Of a stretch of 40,719 nt of DNA, positions 25,785 to 34,268 are shown one piece after another (the stretch's first letter is position 1; each line of letters begins with the position of its first letter). This DNA comes from Merdicola sp963557785 (GTDB taxonomy: Bacteria; Bacillota; Clostridia; TANB77; CAG-508). The DNA lies in the NCBI GenBank assembly GCA_963557785.1, contig CAUWBF010000013.1, positions 1 through 40,719 of the forward strand, in the 5' to 3' direction. The notes under the pieces are model-generated. The model was given only the letters and a program-made list of their open reading frames with translations. It searched no databases and had not been told where the DNA came from. Both the position numbers and the translations under genes were made by a program.

Positions 25785-26981
25785 TTAGTTTATTACACTA
25801 TGCTTTATGACAGGTGTTGTTTCATTTATTGGTTTTATTTCGTATCCATTTTTTAAACACCAGTCTATAATGTTTGGTAATGCTTCTGCTGTAGGTTGAT
25901 GTCCAGAAGAATCATGCATAAGTACTACATTTGCTCTTCCAGGCTTGATACCAGTTATAACATTTTGGTAAATCTCCTCTGCAGTTTTAGCACCTCCTGC
26001 ATCATTACTGTCTACATTCCAGTCAAAGTACACATATCCCTTATCTAATACCATTTGTGTAGTTTTAGTCATAACTCCTTTGCAATATTTTTTGCTGATT
26101 GCATTAGAGCTGCCTCCTGGGAACCGTATAAAATATGCATCAATTCCTAATGTTTCTTTTACCATATTTCTTAAGTTATCGAAGTTTTGTACTACATCAT
26201 CACTTGATTTATAGATTTCGCTATAATCGTGTGAAAAACCATGCAATGCTATTGTATTTCCTGCTTCATATTCCTTTTGTAAGAGAGCTTCTTTTGATTC
26301 ATCGTATCCAATTATAAAAAAAGTTGCTTTTACTTCTTTGTCCTCTAGTGTTTTAAGTATACTTTCTGTTACAATAGACGGACCGTCATCAAATGTTAAA
26401 TACACTTCTCCTATTGGTGAATCAATATAAATGGTTCTTACTGCTACTACCTTATTTCCTGCTGAATCCTCACAGAAATATTTAAGTTCATATTTATCCT
26501 CAGTAACCATTTCAAGTTTAGTATAGACATTATTTGTTAAATCACCTTCATATTTGTCACAAGCTGAAAATCCAGGTTCTTCATAATAATTTATATTGTA
26601 TACATGAATTTCTGAATATCCGTTTAGTGTTATTTCTGGTGGTATTGTGTCTACTACATAAACTTCTCTCTCGGATGTTGGTAAAAAACTTAGATACTTA
26701 AATACATATCTTATTGTGTACTTTCCTGTTTGTTCGGTATTTACTTCTCCTTCTACTTCTAGCAGATTTGAAATGTCTTTACCGTAGATTGTAGCTGTTA
26801 TCTTGTAGTCATATTGTGTGGAAACTTGAATATACTGCGTGGATGTATCCACATGAATTCCATTAATTACCACAGATACAGCTATTGCAATAATTGCTAG
26901 CGTAATAATAAAAACTTCTAGGGGTTTTAGCTTCCCTACATCCTTCCGTACCTCTTCCTGATGCTTGTAAACTTTGTTCAT
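25785..26981 (-). CDS. Membrane-anchored polysaccharide deacetylase with Ig-like domain
   Basis: 398 aa from the ATG at 26981, which has AAGGAGGACACAG directly upstream; a start at 27050 has no good site. There is one membrane segment at about 23-42. The extracytoplasmic Ig-like region includes a DUF5011-type repeat (DTIPPEITLNGYSEIHVYN, EEPGFSACDKYEGDLTNNV). The C-terminal NodB domain has motif 1 LTFDDGPS, motif 2 HGFSHDYS, RFPGGSSN and FDWNVDSND. All metal and catalytic residues appear present, so it should de-N-acetylate cell-surface polysaccharide or peptidoglycan. Monocistronic. Confidence 0.9.
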   Translation of the reverse strand: MNKVYKHQEEVRKDVGKLKPLEVFIITLAIIAIAVSVVINGIHVDTSTQYIQVSTQYDYKITATIYGKDISNLLEVEGEVNTEQTGKYTIRYVFKYLSFLPTSEREVYVVDTIPPEITLNGYSEIHVYNINYYEEPGFSACDKYEGDLTNNVYTKLEMVTEDKYELKYFCEDSAGNKVVAVRTIYIDSPIGEVYLTFDDGPSIVTESILKTLEDKEVKATFFIIGYDESKEALLQKEYEAGNTIALHGFSHDYSEIYKSSDDVVQNFDNLRNMVKETLGIDAYFIRFPGGSSNAISKKYCKGVMTKTTQMVLDKGYVYFDWNVDSNDAGGAKTAEEIYQNVITGIKPGRANVVLMHDSSGHQPTAEALPNIIDWCLKNGYEIKPINETTPVIKHSVIN

Positions 26982-27155
26982 AACTGTGTCCTCCTTGAAA
27001 TGATAGTTCTTACTTGATGTTATGGTATTAAGAGATGTTCTTTTCTTCAAAAAAATAACTTTTTTAAGATTATGTACTTAATATCATTCCGAGTTTTTAT
27101 TATATCACTTTTTATTGTTTTTGTAAATTATGTAAATAATTAATATTTTTTATTT

Positions 27156-27656
27156 TTATAGATTGTGTGTTTCTATACAATAGTCTAATAGTGCATTACA
27201 CCCTTCTACTATATCTTCATATGTTTTGTCGAAGTTGCCTGTGTACCAAGGATCTGCAATATTTCTTGAATTTGAATATTTTTCGTTTTTAGCCGCTTTA
27301 TTTATTGAGTCCGCAAAGTCTAATAGTTTATATATTTTTTCTTCTTTATCTTCTCCTATTATTCTCTTTATGTTTGTTATATTGCTATCTTCCATTCCTA
27401 TTATATAATCGTATTTTTCATAATCTGATTTTGTCATTTTTCTAGATTGATGATTTCCATATGGAATATTTTGTTCTTCTAATTTTCTTTTCGTACCATA
27501 GTGAATTCCGTTTCCTTCTTCTTCGTTACTTGTTGCTGCTGAGTTTATATAGAAATTATTTTCTAGTCCTTTTTCTTTTATCATGTTTTTAAATACATAT
27601 TCTGCCATTGGTGATCTGCATATGTTTCCTAAACATACAAATAAAATTTTTATCAT
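27156..27656 (-). CDS. Low-molecular-weight protein-tyrosine phosphatase
   Basis: 166 aa. The P-loop VCLGNICRSPMAEYVF carries Cys8 and Arg14 (CX5R) at the N-terminus, and the general-acid Asp is in the late block ADPWYTGNFDKTYED. SRKMTKSDYEKYDYIIGMED is the usual middle block. It is cytosolic and acts on phosphotyrosine or related phospho-amino acids. The downstream YHYH protein gene lies on the same strand 5' of it, 28 nt away, so they may share a transcript. Confidence 0.92.
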   Translation of the reverse strand: MIKILFVCLGNICRSPMAEYVFKNMIKEKGLENNFYINSAATSNEEEGNGIHYGTKRKLEEQNIPYGNHQSRKMTKSDYEKYDYIIGMEDSNITNIKRIIGEDKEEKIYKLLDFADSINKAAKNEKYSNSRNIADPWYTGNFDKTYEDIVEGCNALLDYCIETHNL

Positions 27657-27684
27657 AGTCTACCTCCTATTGTATATAATTATA

Positions 27685-28668
27685 TTACTGTTTTTTTCCT
27701 AAGTGTAATCCTAATACTATTGCTATAGTTGCTATACCTATAATGCCTAAACTTGCTATAGTTATTACACCTATTAATATCTTTTGATTATTTTTATTTA
27801 CTTCTATATTTTTTTCTATCTCGTTTGTTTCTTTTTCATTGGCTGTTATAACTAACTCTATACTATCTTTTTTTCCATTATCTGTTTCCACTGTTATAAT
27901 AGCATTTCCTGGTTTTTTAGCTACAATTTCTCCATTTACAATTTGTATTACATCTTCATTGTCTGATGACCATTTTAATGTGTATTCTGCATCTTCTGGC
28001 GTTACTTTGGTTCCAAGTCTAATAGTTTCTCCGTTTTTTAATTCACTAATTGATTTGTTTAGTTCTATCCTCTCTGGTACTGTATATGTTTCTATTTTTA
28101 TTGAATCACTTTTTGAATTATTGCTTGTCGCTGTTATTGTTGCTATGCCTACTTTTAGTGCAGTAATATTTCCTTGTTCATCTACTTTTACAATTGATTC
28201 ATCGCTAGAAGACCAAGTTACATTTTTATTAGTTGCATTTTCTGGTAATATAGTAGTATTTAGTTTTATTGAGTCTCCTACTTTTAATCTAATATTTTCA
28301 TCTGTTATATCTATACTGTCTACATCTACTGTTTTGATTGTAGTGTCTTGTGTTGTACTACTTTTTGTAGTTGTTGAAGATTTGCTTGATGAACTACTAC
28401 TTGAAGAATTTTTAGTTGAAGATTTGCTGTTTGATGAAGATGATGTGCTGCCTGATTTATATGGACACACACCATTTGTATGCAAATGTGCAGGATATCC
28501 TCCACAGTGATAATGGTAACTTCCTAATCCACTTGCATTTTTATTATCTTTATGCCCTCCGCTTGAATCTGTTCTACCTGAATGTGCATATGTGTTAGCT
28601 GTAACAAATAATATAAAAATTATAAATATGTTCGTTATTTTAAATAAAAGTTTTTTATTTTTTTTCAT
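27685..28668 (-). CDS. YHYH/Big_2 surface protein with C-terminal membrane anchor
   Basis: 327 aa. The order is: signal peptide (about 1-28, ending NTYA), a His-rich YHYH-type module (HSGRTDSSGGHKDNKNASGL then SYHYHCGGYPAHLHTNGVC), a long Ser/Thr/Lys low-complexity linker (about 75-108), two Ig-like Big_2 repeats (NVTWSSSDESIVKVDEQGN and LKWSSDNEDVIQIVNG) and a C-terminal membrane segment (about 300-322) with a short basic tail. It is displayed outside the membrane. The His/Cys-rich module could bind metal, but that is a guess. Two TGTCGAA boxes lie upstream. Confidence 0.8.
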   Translation of the reverse strand: MKKNKKLLFKITNIFIIFILFVTANTYAHSGRTDSSGGHKDNKNASGLGSYHYHCGGYPAHLHTNGVCPYKSGSTSSSSNSKSSTKNSSSSSSSSKSSTTTKSSTTQDTTIKTVDVDSIDITDENIRLKVGDSIKLNTTILPENATNKNVTWSSSDESIVKVDEQGNITALKVGIATITATSNNSKSDSIKIETYTVPERIELNKSISELKNGETIRLGTKVTPEDAEYTLKWSSDNEDVIQIVNGEIVAKKPGNAIITVETDNGKKDSIELVITANEKETNEIEKNIEVNKNNQKILIGVITIASLGIIGIATIAIVLGLHLGKKQ

Positions 28669-28736
28669 AAACTTCCCCTCTTCGTATTTATCTTTAATTA
28701 ATATATTTTATCTTATCATATTCTTTCTGAAAAGTT

Positions 28737-28783
28737 TGTCGAATTTTGTTGTTTTATTAAATTTTTATTATTTTTTTGTCGAA
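28737..28783 (+). promoter_or_regulatory. Spo0A-box-like sites upstream of the YHYH gene
   Basis: Perfect TGTCGAA cores occur at 28737-28743 and 28777-28783, with a degenerate TGTTGTT ten bases after the first (28747). They lie 70-115 nt upstream of the YHYH gene start (28668). Spo0A binds TGTCGAA, often as tandem 10-bp-spaced boxes. No experimental support. Confidence 0.45.
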
Positions 28784-28803
28784 TTAGTTTTTTGTAATAA
28801 AAA

Positions 28804-28843
28804 AGACTATTTCTTAACTTGTATTTTGTTAAGTAAATAGTCT
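28804..28843 (-). terminator. Terminator after the DUF1653 gene
   Basis: AGACTATTT and AAATAGTCT form the base of a stem, extended by TTAAC/GTTAA with one unpaired base. On the minus strand TTTTTTATT follows. It closes the operon OLD-NUDIX-DUF1653. Confidence 0.85.
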
Positions 28844-28849
28844 CTTCTA

Positions 28850-29089
28850 TTAATTTTCTTGTAATTCAAAACGATATTTTTGTTTAACATCTGGATATTT
28901 TTCATGATCTACTTCTGATAAAAACATTTCTAATGGTCTTGCCCATATTTTATTATCTGCACTATGTTTGTATATTACTAATTGTTCTTTTGTTTCTGTG
29001 TGTTCTGCAATTTCTATTACATCTATTAGCCATCCTTTAAAATGTTTATATTTTTGTCCTGCTTTTACCTCTCTATTATTTTCCATCAT
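28850..29089 (-). CDS. DUF1653 domain protein
   Basis: 79 aa. The block GQKYKHFKGWLIDVIEIAEHTET followed by LVIYKHSADNKIWARPLEMFL is the DUF1653 signature (small beta-barrel-like domain of unknown function, often next to or fused with NUDIX or glutamine-amidotransferase enzymes). The ribosome site AAGGAGGAAA precedes the start. It is 18 nt downstream of the NUDIX gene, in keeping with that association. Confidence 0.88.
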   Translation of the reverse strand: MMENNREVKAGQKYKHFKGWLIDVIEIAEHTETKEQLVIYKHSADNKIWARPLEMFLSEVDHEKYPDVKQKYRFELQEN

Positions 29090-29107
29090 TTTCCTCCTTA
29101 TTTATTT

Positions 29108-29575
29108 TTATTCATTGTTTATTCTATGTACAGGAAATTTTTCTTCTTTTAATATCTCTTTTATTATTTTTGGAAGAATATTGTATTGGTCTATTTTTTC
29201 TATATCTAACCATTCGTATTGTAAGTAATCTTTTCCTTCTATATTTTTTATTGTTTCTTGAATTTGTTTATCTTGTTCGTTTATGAATTCTACTTTGTGT
29301 ATGAACATTATCTCGTGGTATTTCTTGCCTTGCATTTCGAAGAAATTTTCAATTGTTGATATGTATCCTATAGTTTCTACTTCTTTTCCAGTTTCTTCCA
29401 TTATCTCTCTTTTTACAGTATCTTCTGAGTTTTCTCCGATTTCAACTCTTCCTCCTATTAGTGCATAGTGGTCTGAGTTTGTGTTCTTGTGTGCTAGGAT
29501 TTTATTATTATGTATTATTACACCTGCTGCTCTTATATTTAGTTTGTATTCTCCTACATCAAGTGTTAAGTCCAT
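29108..29575 (-). CDS. NUDIX hydrolase
   Basis: 155 aa. The NUDIX box GGRVEIGENSEDTVKREIMEETGKEV fits G-x5-E-x7-REUxEExGU, with REIMEE as the metal-binding Glu cluster. It hydrolyses nucleoside diphosphates linked to another group; the substrate is unknown. It lies 10 nt downstream of the OLD-family gene and upstream of the DUF1653 gene, so all three are probably co-transcribed. A strong ribosome site (AAGGAGGGACC) precedes it. Confidence 0.92.
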   Translation of the reverse strand: MDLTLDVGEYKLNIRAAGVIIHNNKILAHKNTNSDHYALIGGRVEIGENSEDTVKREIMEETGKEVETIGYISTIENFFEMQGKKYHEIMFIHKVEFINEQDKQIQETIKNIEGKDYLQYEWLDIEKIDQYNILPKIIKEILKEEKFPVHRINNE

Positions 29576-29585
29576 AGGTCCCTCC

Positions 29586-31058
29586 TTAATTTTTATTATT
29601 AAAGTATTCGTCTATTTTTTTGAATAGTTCACTCATATATTTGCTATATTTTTCATTAAAGTCTGTTTTTATTCTAAACTTTTGGTCACATATTCCTTGT
29701 TTAAATATTATTTTTTCTTCTTTTCCTGTAGAATCATGATATATTATTTTATATTTGTCTCTTATATCTTCTGCATTAATATTTTCTATTAAATATTTTT
29801 CACCAAATAAATTTTTACACTCATCAGAAGATTTTAGTCCAGCTTCGTCACCATCAAACAAAGCTACTACTTTTTTGTATCCTAGACTGTTAAGTATTTT
29901 CATTATTTGCATAAGATTGGTTGCTCCACCTGTTCCCCAACCATAAAAGTTGTACTCTTTATCTATTCCTAATCTGTTTATAACTTTTCTATAACATACT
30001 ACATCTTCTTGTCCTTCTACTAAAATAATATTATCTTTCAAGAAAAATACTTCTTTTGCTGTTGTTCCATATATATGTGGATTATTAGATGGTTCTATAC
30101 AAACATCCTGAATTAAATAATTATCTAATTCATATGTTTCTATTTTTCCATTATTTACTACTCTTATTAATTTTCCTCCATCTTGTATTGCATTCCAATT
30201 TATTAAATATGGTGAATGCGTTGATATTATTATTTGATACTTTTTTGCGTATTCGCTAAGTACACTACTTATTTTCTTTATTAAATCTGTATGTAAACTT
30301 ACTTCTGGTTCATCTATTAATAAAACATTTGCATAATTTTCTTTTAGTAGTAGCAAACCTATGCAAATATATAATATAGTTATTAGTCCATCTCCTACAC
30401 CTTCTAAATGGGTTTCACCACTATCATCTGTTATATCTACTACAAATGAGTTTTCTTGTTCATCTGACATACATAAGTTCCATGTTGTATTTGGAAAAAA
30501 TTTATTAAATATTTTATTAAATTCTGTTCTAAGCTTTTCTTCTGCATATATTATTGTTAATGCTGAAATATATTCATTATTTAAATTGCTTTTTCTTCTA
30601 TTTATTGTTCTTGAACTATTGTATTGGTTGTTCATTATAAAACTTTGTATACTTCCACTATTACTATATAAATTGTTATTTGCTATATTCTTTTTGGCTG
30701 GTACAAAAAAATATTCTCCATTTGCATTAGTACTTTTCTTTAGTTCTGCATAATATTTATTATCATACGATGTTAATGTACTTACTGAAGAAGTTGTATT
30801 CATTGACATTTCTAAATTAATATTACTGTGTTTCATTAATTTTGATAAAAAATAACCATTATCTCCATATTTAGTATTTAATAATTTTATGCATTCTAGA
30901 ATTGTAGATTTACCACTACAATTTTGACCTACCAAAATATTTAGCCCGCTTTTGCAGTTTTTAGATGGATATGCGAAGTTAATTGTTTGTTTTTCTTTAA
31001 ATCCTCTAAATCCTTGTATGCTTATTTGTTTTATATAATCTTTATTCATATTCTCCAT
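29586..31058 (-). CDS. OLD-family ATPase with TOPRIM nuclease domain
   Basis: 490 aa. The ABC-type ATPase half has Walker A LVGQNCSGKST (near residue 40), signature-like DGLITILYI and Walker B VLLIDEPEVSLHT followed by IIISTHSPYLI. The C-terminal TOPRIM domain has ILVEGQEDVVCYRKVI (catalytic Glu) and KKVVALFDGDEAGL (metal-binding DxD). This is the architecture of OLD nucleases, which often act in phage defence alone or with helper proteins such as GajB. No helicase partner is encoded nearby; NUDIX and DUF1653 follow instead. It stands next to a mobile-element remnant (31182-31343), so it is probably acquired. Confidence 0.88.
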   Translation of the reverse strand: MENMNKDYIKQISIQGFRGFKEKQTINFAYPSKNCKSGLNILVGQNCSGKSTILECIKLLNTKYGDNGYFLSKLMKHSNINLEMSMNTTSSVSTLTSYDNKYYAELKKSTNANGEYFFVPAKKNIANNNLYSNSGSIQSFIMNNQYNSSRTINRRKSNLNNEYISALTIIYAEEKLRTEFNKIFNKFFPNTTWNLCMSDEQENSFVVDITDDSGETHLEGVGDGLITILYICIGLLLLKENYANVLLIDEPEVSLHTDLIKKISSVLSEYAKKYQIIISTHSPYLINWNAIQDGGKLIRVVNNGKIETYELDNYLIQDVCIEPSNNPHIYGTTAKEVFFLKDNIILVEGQEDVVCYRKVINRLGIDKEYNFYGWGTGGATNLMQIMKILNSLGYKKVVALFDGDEAGLKSSDECKNLFGEKYLIENINAEDIRDKYKIIYHDSTGKEEKIIFKQGICDQKFRIKTDFNEKYSKYMSELFKKIDEYFNNKN

Positions 31059-31173
31059 ATATTTACTCTTTCTTTTTTCTCATTTTAATTATATTTTTAA
31101 CTATTATATGACTTTCTTTAATATATAGCAATATATGTTTTTGAATTTAAATTGTTTTGAAGGTGTTTGTATG

Positions 31174-31191
31174 CCTTCGGGTTATGAGCCC
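31174..31191 (-). other. tRNA-fMet anticodon-arm fragment
   Basis: The 18 bases GGGCTCATAACCCGAAGG on the minus strand are identical to the anticodon arm of bacterial initiator tRNA as I recall it (E. coli). The rest of a tRNA is absent: no acceptor stem or TPsiC arm follows. It is best read as a leftover attachment site of an element that integrated into a tRNA-fMet gene, not as a working tRNA. Confidence 0.6.
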
Positions 31192-31343
31192 GTAAGTGTT
31201 GATATTGCTGAGTTTGGTGTAATTGTGTTATACTTTGTTGGAGTAAGTTAATCGGTGAAATTGGTGATGCTTTGTTTGTGTTAAAATGTGTTTAAAATCG
31301 TGTAATTTTGTAGAGAGTGTGACCAAGGTGTGACTAAGAAACC
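31182..31343. repeat. Direct repeat copy A (162 bp), element-end remnant
   Basis: It aligns without gaps to 33186-33347, with about 16 mismatches counted by eye (roughly 90% identity); the last 85 bases are nearly perfect. Its left boundary is exactly the anticodon loop TTATGAG of the tRNA-fMet fragment. On the minus strand it carries a stretch that could be the 3' end of an integrase gene. The interval 31059-31386 holds no intact gene, only this repeat and short AT-rich flanks. Confidence 0.8.
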
Positions 31344-31386
31344 GCTTCGTAGAGATATAAAAAATACACATATTTAAATGTGTATT

Positions 31387-31926
31387 CTATTTATTAGAAA
31401 ATGCTTTCTCGACATTTGGTTGTACTGGTGTTTCTTTTTTATTTTCTTTAAAATTTTCTTCCATTATTTCTTGAAGTATATTGATACATAAATATCCTAT
31501 CCTGAAAAAATCTAAAATAAAATTAATAGCTAATGCTATTATCAATGCAGCCATAATATTTTCAAGGATTGATGATTCCGTTAATCCTATTTCTATTATA
31601 CATATTATTATTAATATTATCGAAACAACTATAGGCTCTATAAAGAACATATTAAGTTGTTTAATCTTTTTATACTTTGCTAGCTTTCTCATAACTCTAC
31701 TATTACTTGCAGCTGCTAAAATTGATAATGTTGTCATTAGAAAACCTGTAGATATTGCTATGAAATTTATTATATTTGATAATATTTCATTTTTACTTTC
31801 AACACCTATAAAACTAATTTTTAATTTTATTAACATTATAAAAAACACAATTATTCCTATTATTATTCCTGCTAACTTTTTCAAAAAATTTATAATCTTT
31901 ACTCCTTCTTCATTTTCATTATTCAT
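31387..31926 (-). CDS. Four-helix membrane protein, unrecognised
   Basis: 179 aa. About four membrane segments are visible (about 17-35, 48-70, 97-118, 123-142), with basic loops between (RVMRKLAKYKKIKQ) and a charged cytoplasmic C-terminus. No family was recognised. The ATG starts 2 nt after the stop of the DUF6731-like gene (GGGGAATAAATATG), so translation is probably coupled. The two genes lie alone between the two 162-bp repeats. A membrane effector paired with a soluble regulator or sensor is one possible reading, but that is inference. Confidence 0.65.
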   Translation of the reverse strand: MNNENEEGVKIINFLKKLAGIIIGIIVFFIMLIKLKISFIGVESKNEILSNIINFIAISTGFLMTTLSILAAASNSRVMRKLAKYKKIKQLNMFFIEPIVVSIILIIICIIEIGLTESSILENIMAALIIALAINFILDFFRIGYLCINILQEIMEENFKENKKETPVQPNVEKAFSNK

Positions 31927-31928
31927 AT

Positions 31929-32847
31929 TTATTCCCCACTAAATAATTTTTTTAATAATTTATTTTTAGCATTATATAAGTTTTGCATCTCTATAATCAA
32001 TCTTTCATATTTAATTGGATTTATTCTTGAAACCTCCATAGTTATAACATCATTAAGTTTTCCAGATATTAAATCTACTGTTTCTATTTCTGTATCTTCG
32101 TCTTCTCTTCTATTCACTTGTATTTTATTAAATCCATCATAATTTTTCAAATTTCCTAATTCTATTATTTCTTCCTGTTTCAATGTGTTTTCTTTTTTAG
32201 AATTTCCCAATGATAATGTCACTAAAACTCTTAATGCACCTAAATCTCTGCTTCCTCTTATAATTTGTAGTATAGATTTGTTTGTATTATTCAATATTTC
32301 GTCATCTATATTGGTTGGAGAAAAGCCAATGCTTAATTTTCTAAAAATTTGATCTTGCTTTACTGTCCTTAATTCGTCCGGAACAGGTATTGGAACCAAT
32401 TCTATTAAATCTCCATTTCCTAAAACTCCAGAAAAGTACTTCTCTATTCCAGATGGTGATAAACTATTTCTATTTCTCTGCAACATAACTATACTATACT
32501 CTTGGTCATATAATGCACTAACTTCTTCTCCAATATATTCGTCTTCATCTAATTCCATAAAATTAAACTCTCCTGTATTTTTAGCTATTCCGTGGAATTA
32601 CATTTTCTCTCATTCTTATAAAACTCATCTTCCATATTTTTGGATTTAATTTATCTTTTTCTATACATTGTAATCTTGCTTCTTCTCCATTAACCTGATA
32701 ATTTCTTTCATTAACTTCTGTATTTTGAGCCTTATCTAATATTGGTGTTATATCACATAATATTCTATCCCCTGATGAATTATTATCCTTATTATATATT
32801 CTTGTATAAACTCTATAATATTCAAAAGTTACATTTTTAGTTCCCAT
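31929..32847 (-). pseudogene. DUF6731-like gene split by a 1-nt frameshift
   Basis: Two frames make one protein. The first (32847-32581, 88 aa) begins MGTKNVTFEYYRVYTRIYNK and ends WKMSFIRMRENVIPRNS. The second, read from the frame GIAKNTGEFNFMELDEDEYI, runs to 31929. The join restores ENVIP-GIAKN-TGEFNF, matching my memory of DUF6731-type proteins (RMRxxxxPGIA then ELDEDEYIGEE, then MLQRNRNSLSPSGIEKYF). The extra base is the G at 32592 on the plus strand. Restored length is about 305 aa. The second half alone has an internal ATG at 32558 with GGAG upstream and could still be translated. Family name moderately sure; function unknown. Confidence 0.65.
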
Positions 32848-32896
32848 ATCACTACCTCCTATATATTATATATTACTACTTTATTTTTGCAAAATT

Positions 32897-32930
32897 TGTC
32901 GAAACTTGTTGAAAGCCATAAATTTCGACA
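32897..32930. promoter_or_regulatory. Cluster of Spo0A-box-like sites upstream of the DUF6731-like gene
   Basis: TGTCGAA at 32897-32903, TGTTGAA exactly 10 bases on at 32907-32913, and the inverted core TTCGACA at 32924-32930. They lie 50-85 nt upstream of the 32847 start. Tandem 10-bp spacing matches how Spo0A dimers bind paired 0A boxes. Confidence 0.5.
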
Positions 32931-33185
32931 AAAAATAACAACCTACTGGTTTCTTAAAAGTTATTTTTATATTATTAAACTTCTAAGAATATTAATACTC
33001 TTTAATTGGTATAACTTCATGCAATAAAAATGCGCTTTTTCTTTTAAATCAACTTGCTTTTACAAGTTATGAAAAAGTATTTCTTGTTCATTTTTTATAA
33101 ATGATAAAATTAAATTACGCTCTTAGACAAAAATAAAGACACATAATAATTACATATATTATAATGTGATTGAACAAAGAAAACA

Positions 33186-33347
33186 TTATGAGTCTGTAAG
33201 TGTTGATATTGCTATTTTTTGTGTGAGTGTGTTATGTGTTGTTAGAGTAAATTAATCGGTGAAATTGGTGATACTTTGTTTGTGTTAAAATGCATTTAAA
33301 ATCGTGTAATTTTGTAGAGAGTGTGACCAAGGTGTGACTAAGAAACC
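33186..33347. repeat. Direct repeat copy B (162 bp), element-end remnant
   Basis: Same orientation as copy A and gap-free over 162 bp. Here the sequence beyond the shared TTATGAG differs (no tRNA-like CCCGAAGG), so only copy A keeps the tRNA arm. The IS3-type element begins 40 bases further on. The rest of 32848-33387 contains the 0A-like cluster and AT-rich sequence with no gene I can support. Confidence 0.8.
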
Positions 33348-33414
33348 CAATTTTTATAATGCAATTAAAAAAAGTAGTATTTTGTACTGAACCCAAAAAG
33401 TTGGACAGTATAAA

Positions 33415-34236
33415 TTAGGCTACTAACATGGAATGTTCTCTGTATTGAACAGGGGACATTCCTTTTAGTTTGCTCTTAATTCTTCTGTTATTATAATATT
33501 CTATATATTCTATTATATCTTTTTCTAATTCTTCTATGTTTTTATATTCTTTTTCTTTTATATAATAAAGTTCTGACTTTAATATTCCAAAAAAGTTCTC
33601 TGCGCATGCATTATCTAAACAATTACCTTTTCTTGACATACTTTGTCTAATTCCCTTCTGCTCTAAAAGATATTGATATTGCTTCATTTGATACTGCCAT
33701 CCTTGATCTGAATGTAGTATTAAATTGGTATTGTCTGGTATCTTATTAAAAGCTTTTTCTAACATATCTATTACTTGATTAAACACTGGATGCCTCGATA
33801 AATTAAAACTTACTACTTCACCATTAAATAAGTCTATTATTGGGGATAAATATAATTTATCAGTATTAACTTTAAATTCTGTTACATCTGTAACCCATTT
33901 TTGATTTGGTCTATCTGCTTTAAAATCTCTTTTTAGTAAATTATTTGCTATTTTACCTATTGTTCCTTGATATGAATTATATCTTCTTTTTGGTCTTTGA
34001 ATACTTTTTAATCCCATTATTTTCATTAACTTTGCTACTGTCTTATGATTAAGTATATATCCACGATTTCTTAGTTCTAATGTTATTCTTCTATATCCAT
34101 ATCTTCCTTTATATTCATGAAATATAGAAAATATTTCTTCTTTAATTTCTTTATATTTATCTTTTTTCTTTAAATTCTTTAAATGATAATAGAATGTACT
34201 TCGTGGCATTTCTGCTAATTTTAATAATTCTCTCAA
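33415..34236 (-). CDS. IS3-family transposase OrfB (DDE integrase core)
   Basis: 273 aa as the open frame starting TTG at 34236; in practice it is expressed as a fusion with OrfA. The HTH_21 region (EYKGRYGYRRITLELRNRGY) is followed by the rve DDE core: the first Asp in WVTDVTEFKV, the second in LHSDQGWQYQ and the catalytic Glu in CAENFFGILKSELYY. All three are present, so the enzyme looks active. The orfB frame extends upstream to overlap the orfA stop, where GAAAAAG (34272-34278) could permit a -1 frameshift. Confidence 0.9.
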   Translation of the reverse strand: MRELLKLAEMPRSTFYYHLKNLKKKDKYKEIKEEIFSIFHEYKGRYGYRRITLELRNRGYILNHKTVAKLMKIMGLKSIQRPKRRYNSYQGTIGKIANNLLKRDFKADRPNQKWVTDVTEFKVNTDKLYLSPIIDLFNGEVVSFNLSRHPVFNQVIDMLEKAFNKIPDNTNLILHSDQGWQYQMKQYQYLLEQKGIRQSMSRKGNCLDNACAENFFGILKSELYYIKEKEYKNIEELEKDIIEYIEYYNNRRIKSKLKGMSPVQYREHSMLVA

Positions 34237-34268
34237 GCTATATTTGTGCCTTAATTCATCAACAATAA

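Noticed and set aside
11855..27240. Further TGTCGAA cores inside yqfD, the SprT-like gene and the phosphatase gene
   Set aside because: They lie within coding sequence, without tandem partners, at about the number expected by chance.
31174..31191. A working tRNA-fMet gene
   Set aside because: Only the anticodon arm matches. The following bases (CATACAAACACC on the minus strand) do not form a variable loop, TPsiC arm or acceptor stem.
29586..31343. Retron or other ncRNA-linked defence system upstream of the OLD nuclease
   Set aside because: No reverse transcriptase is present, and the upstream interval is fully explained as the repeat/tRNA-arm remnant.
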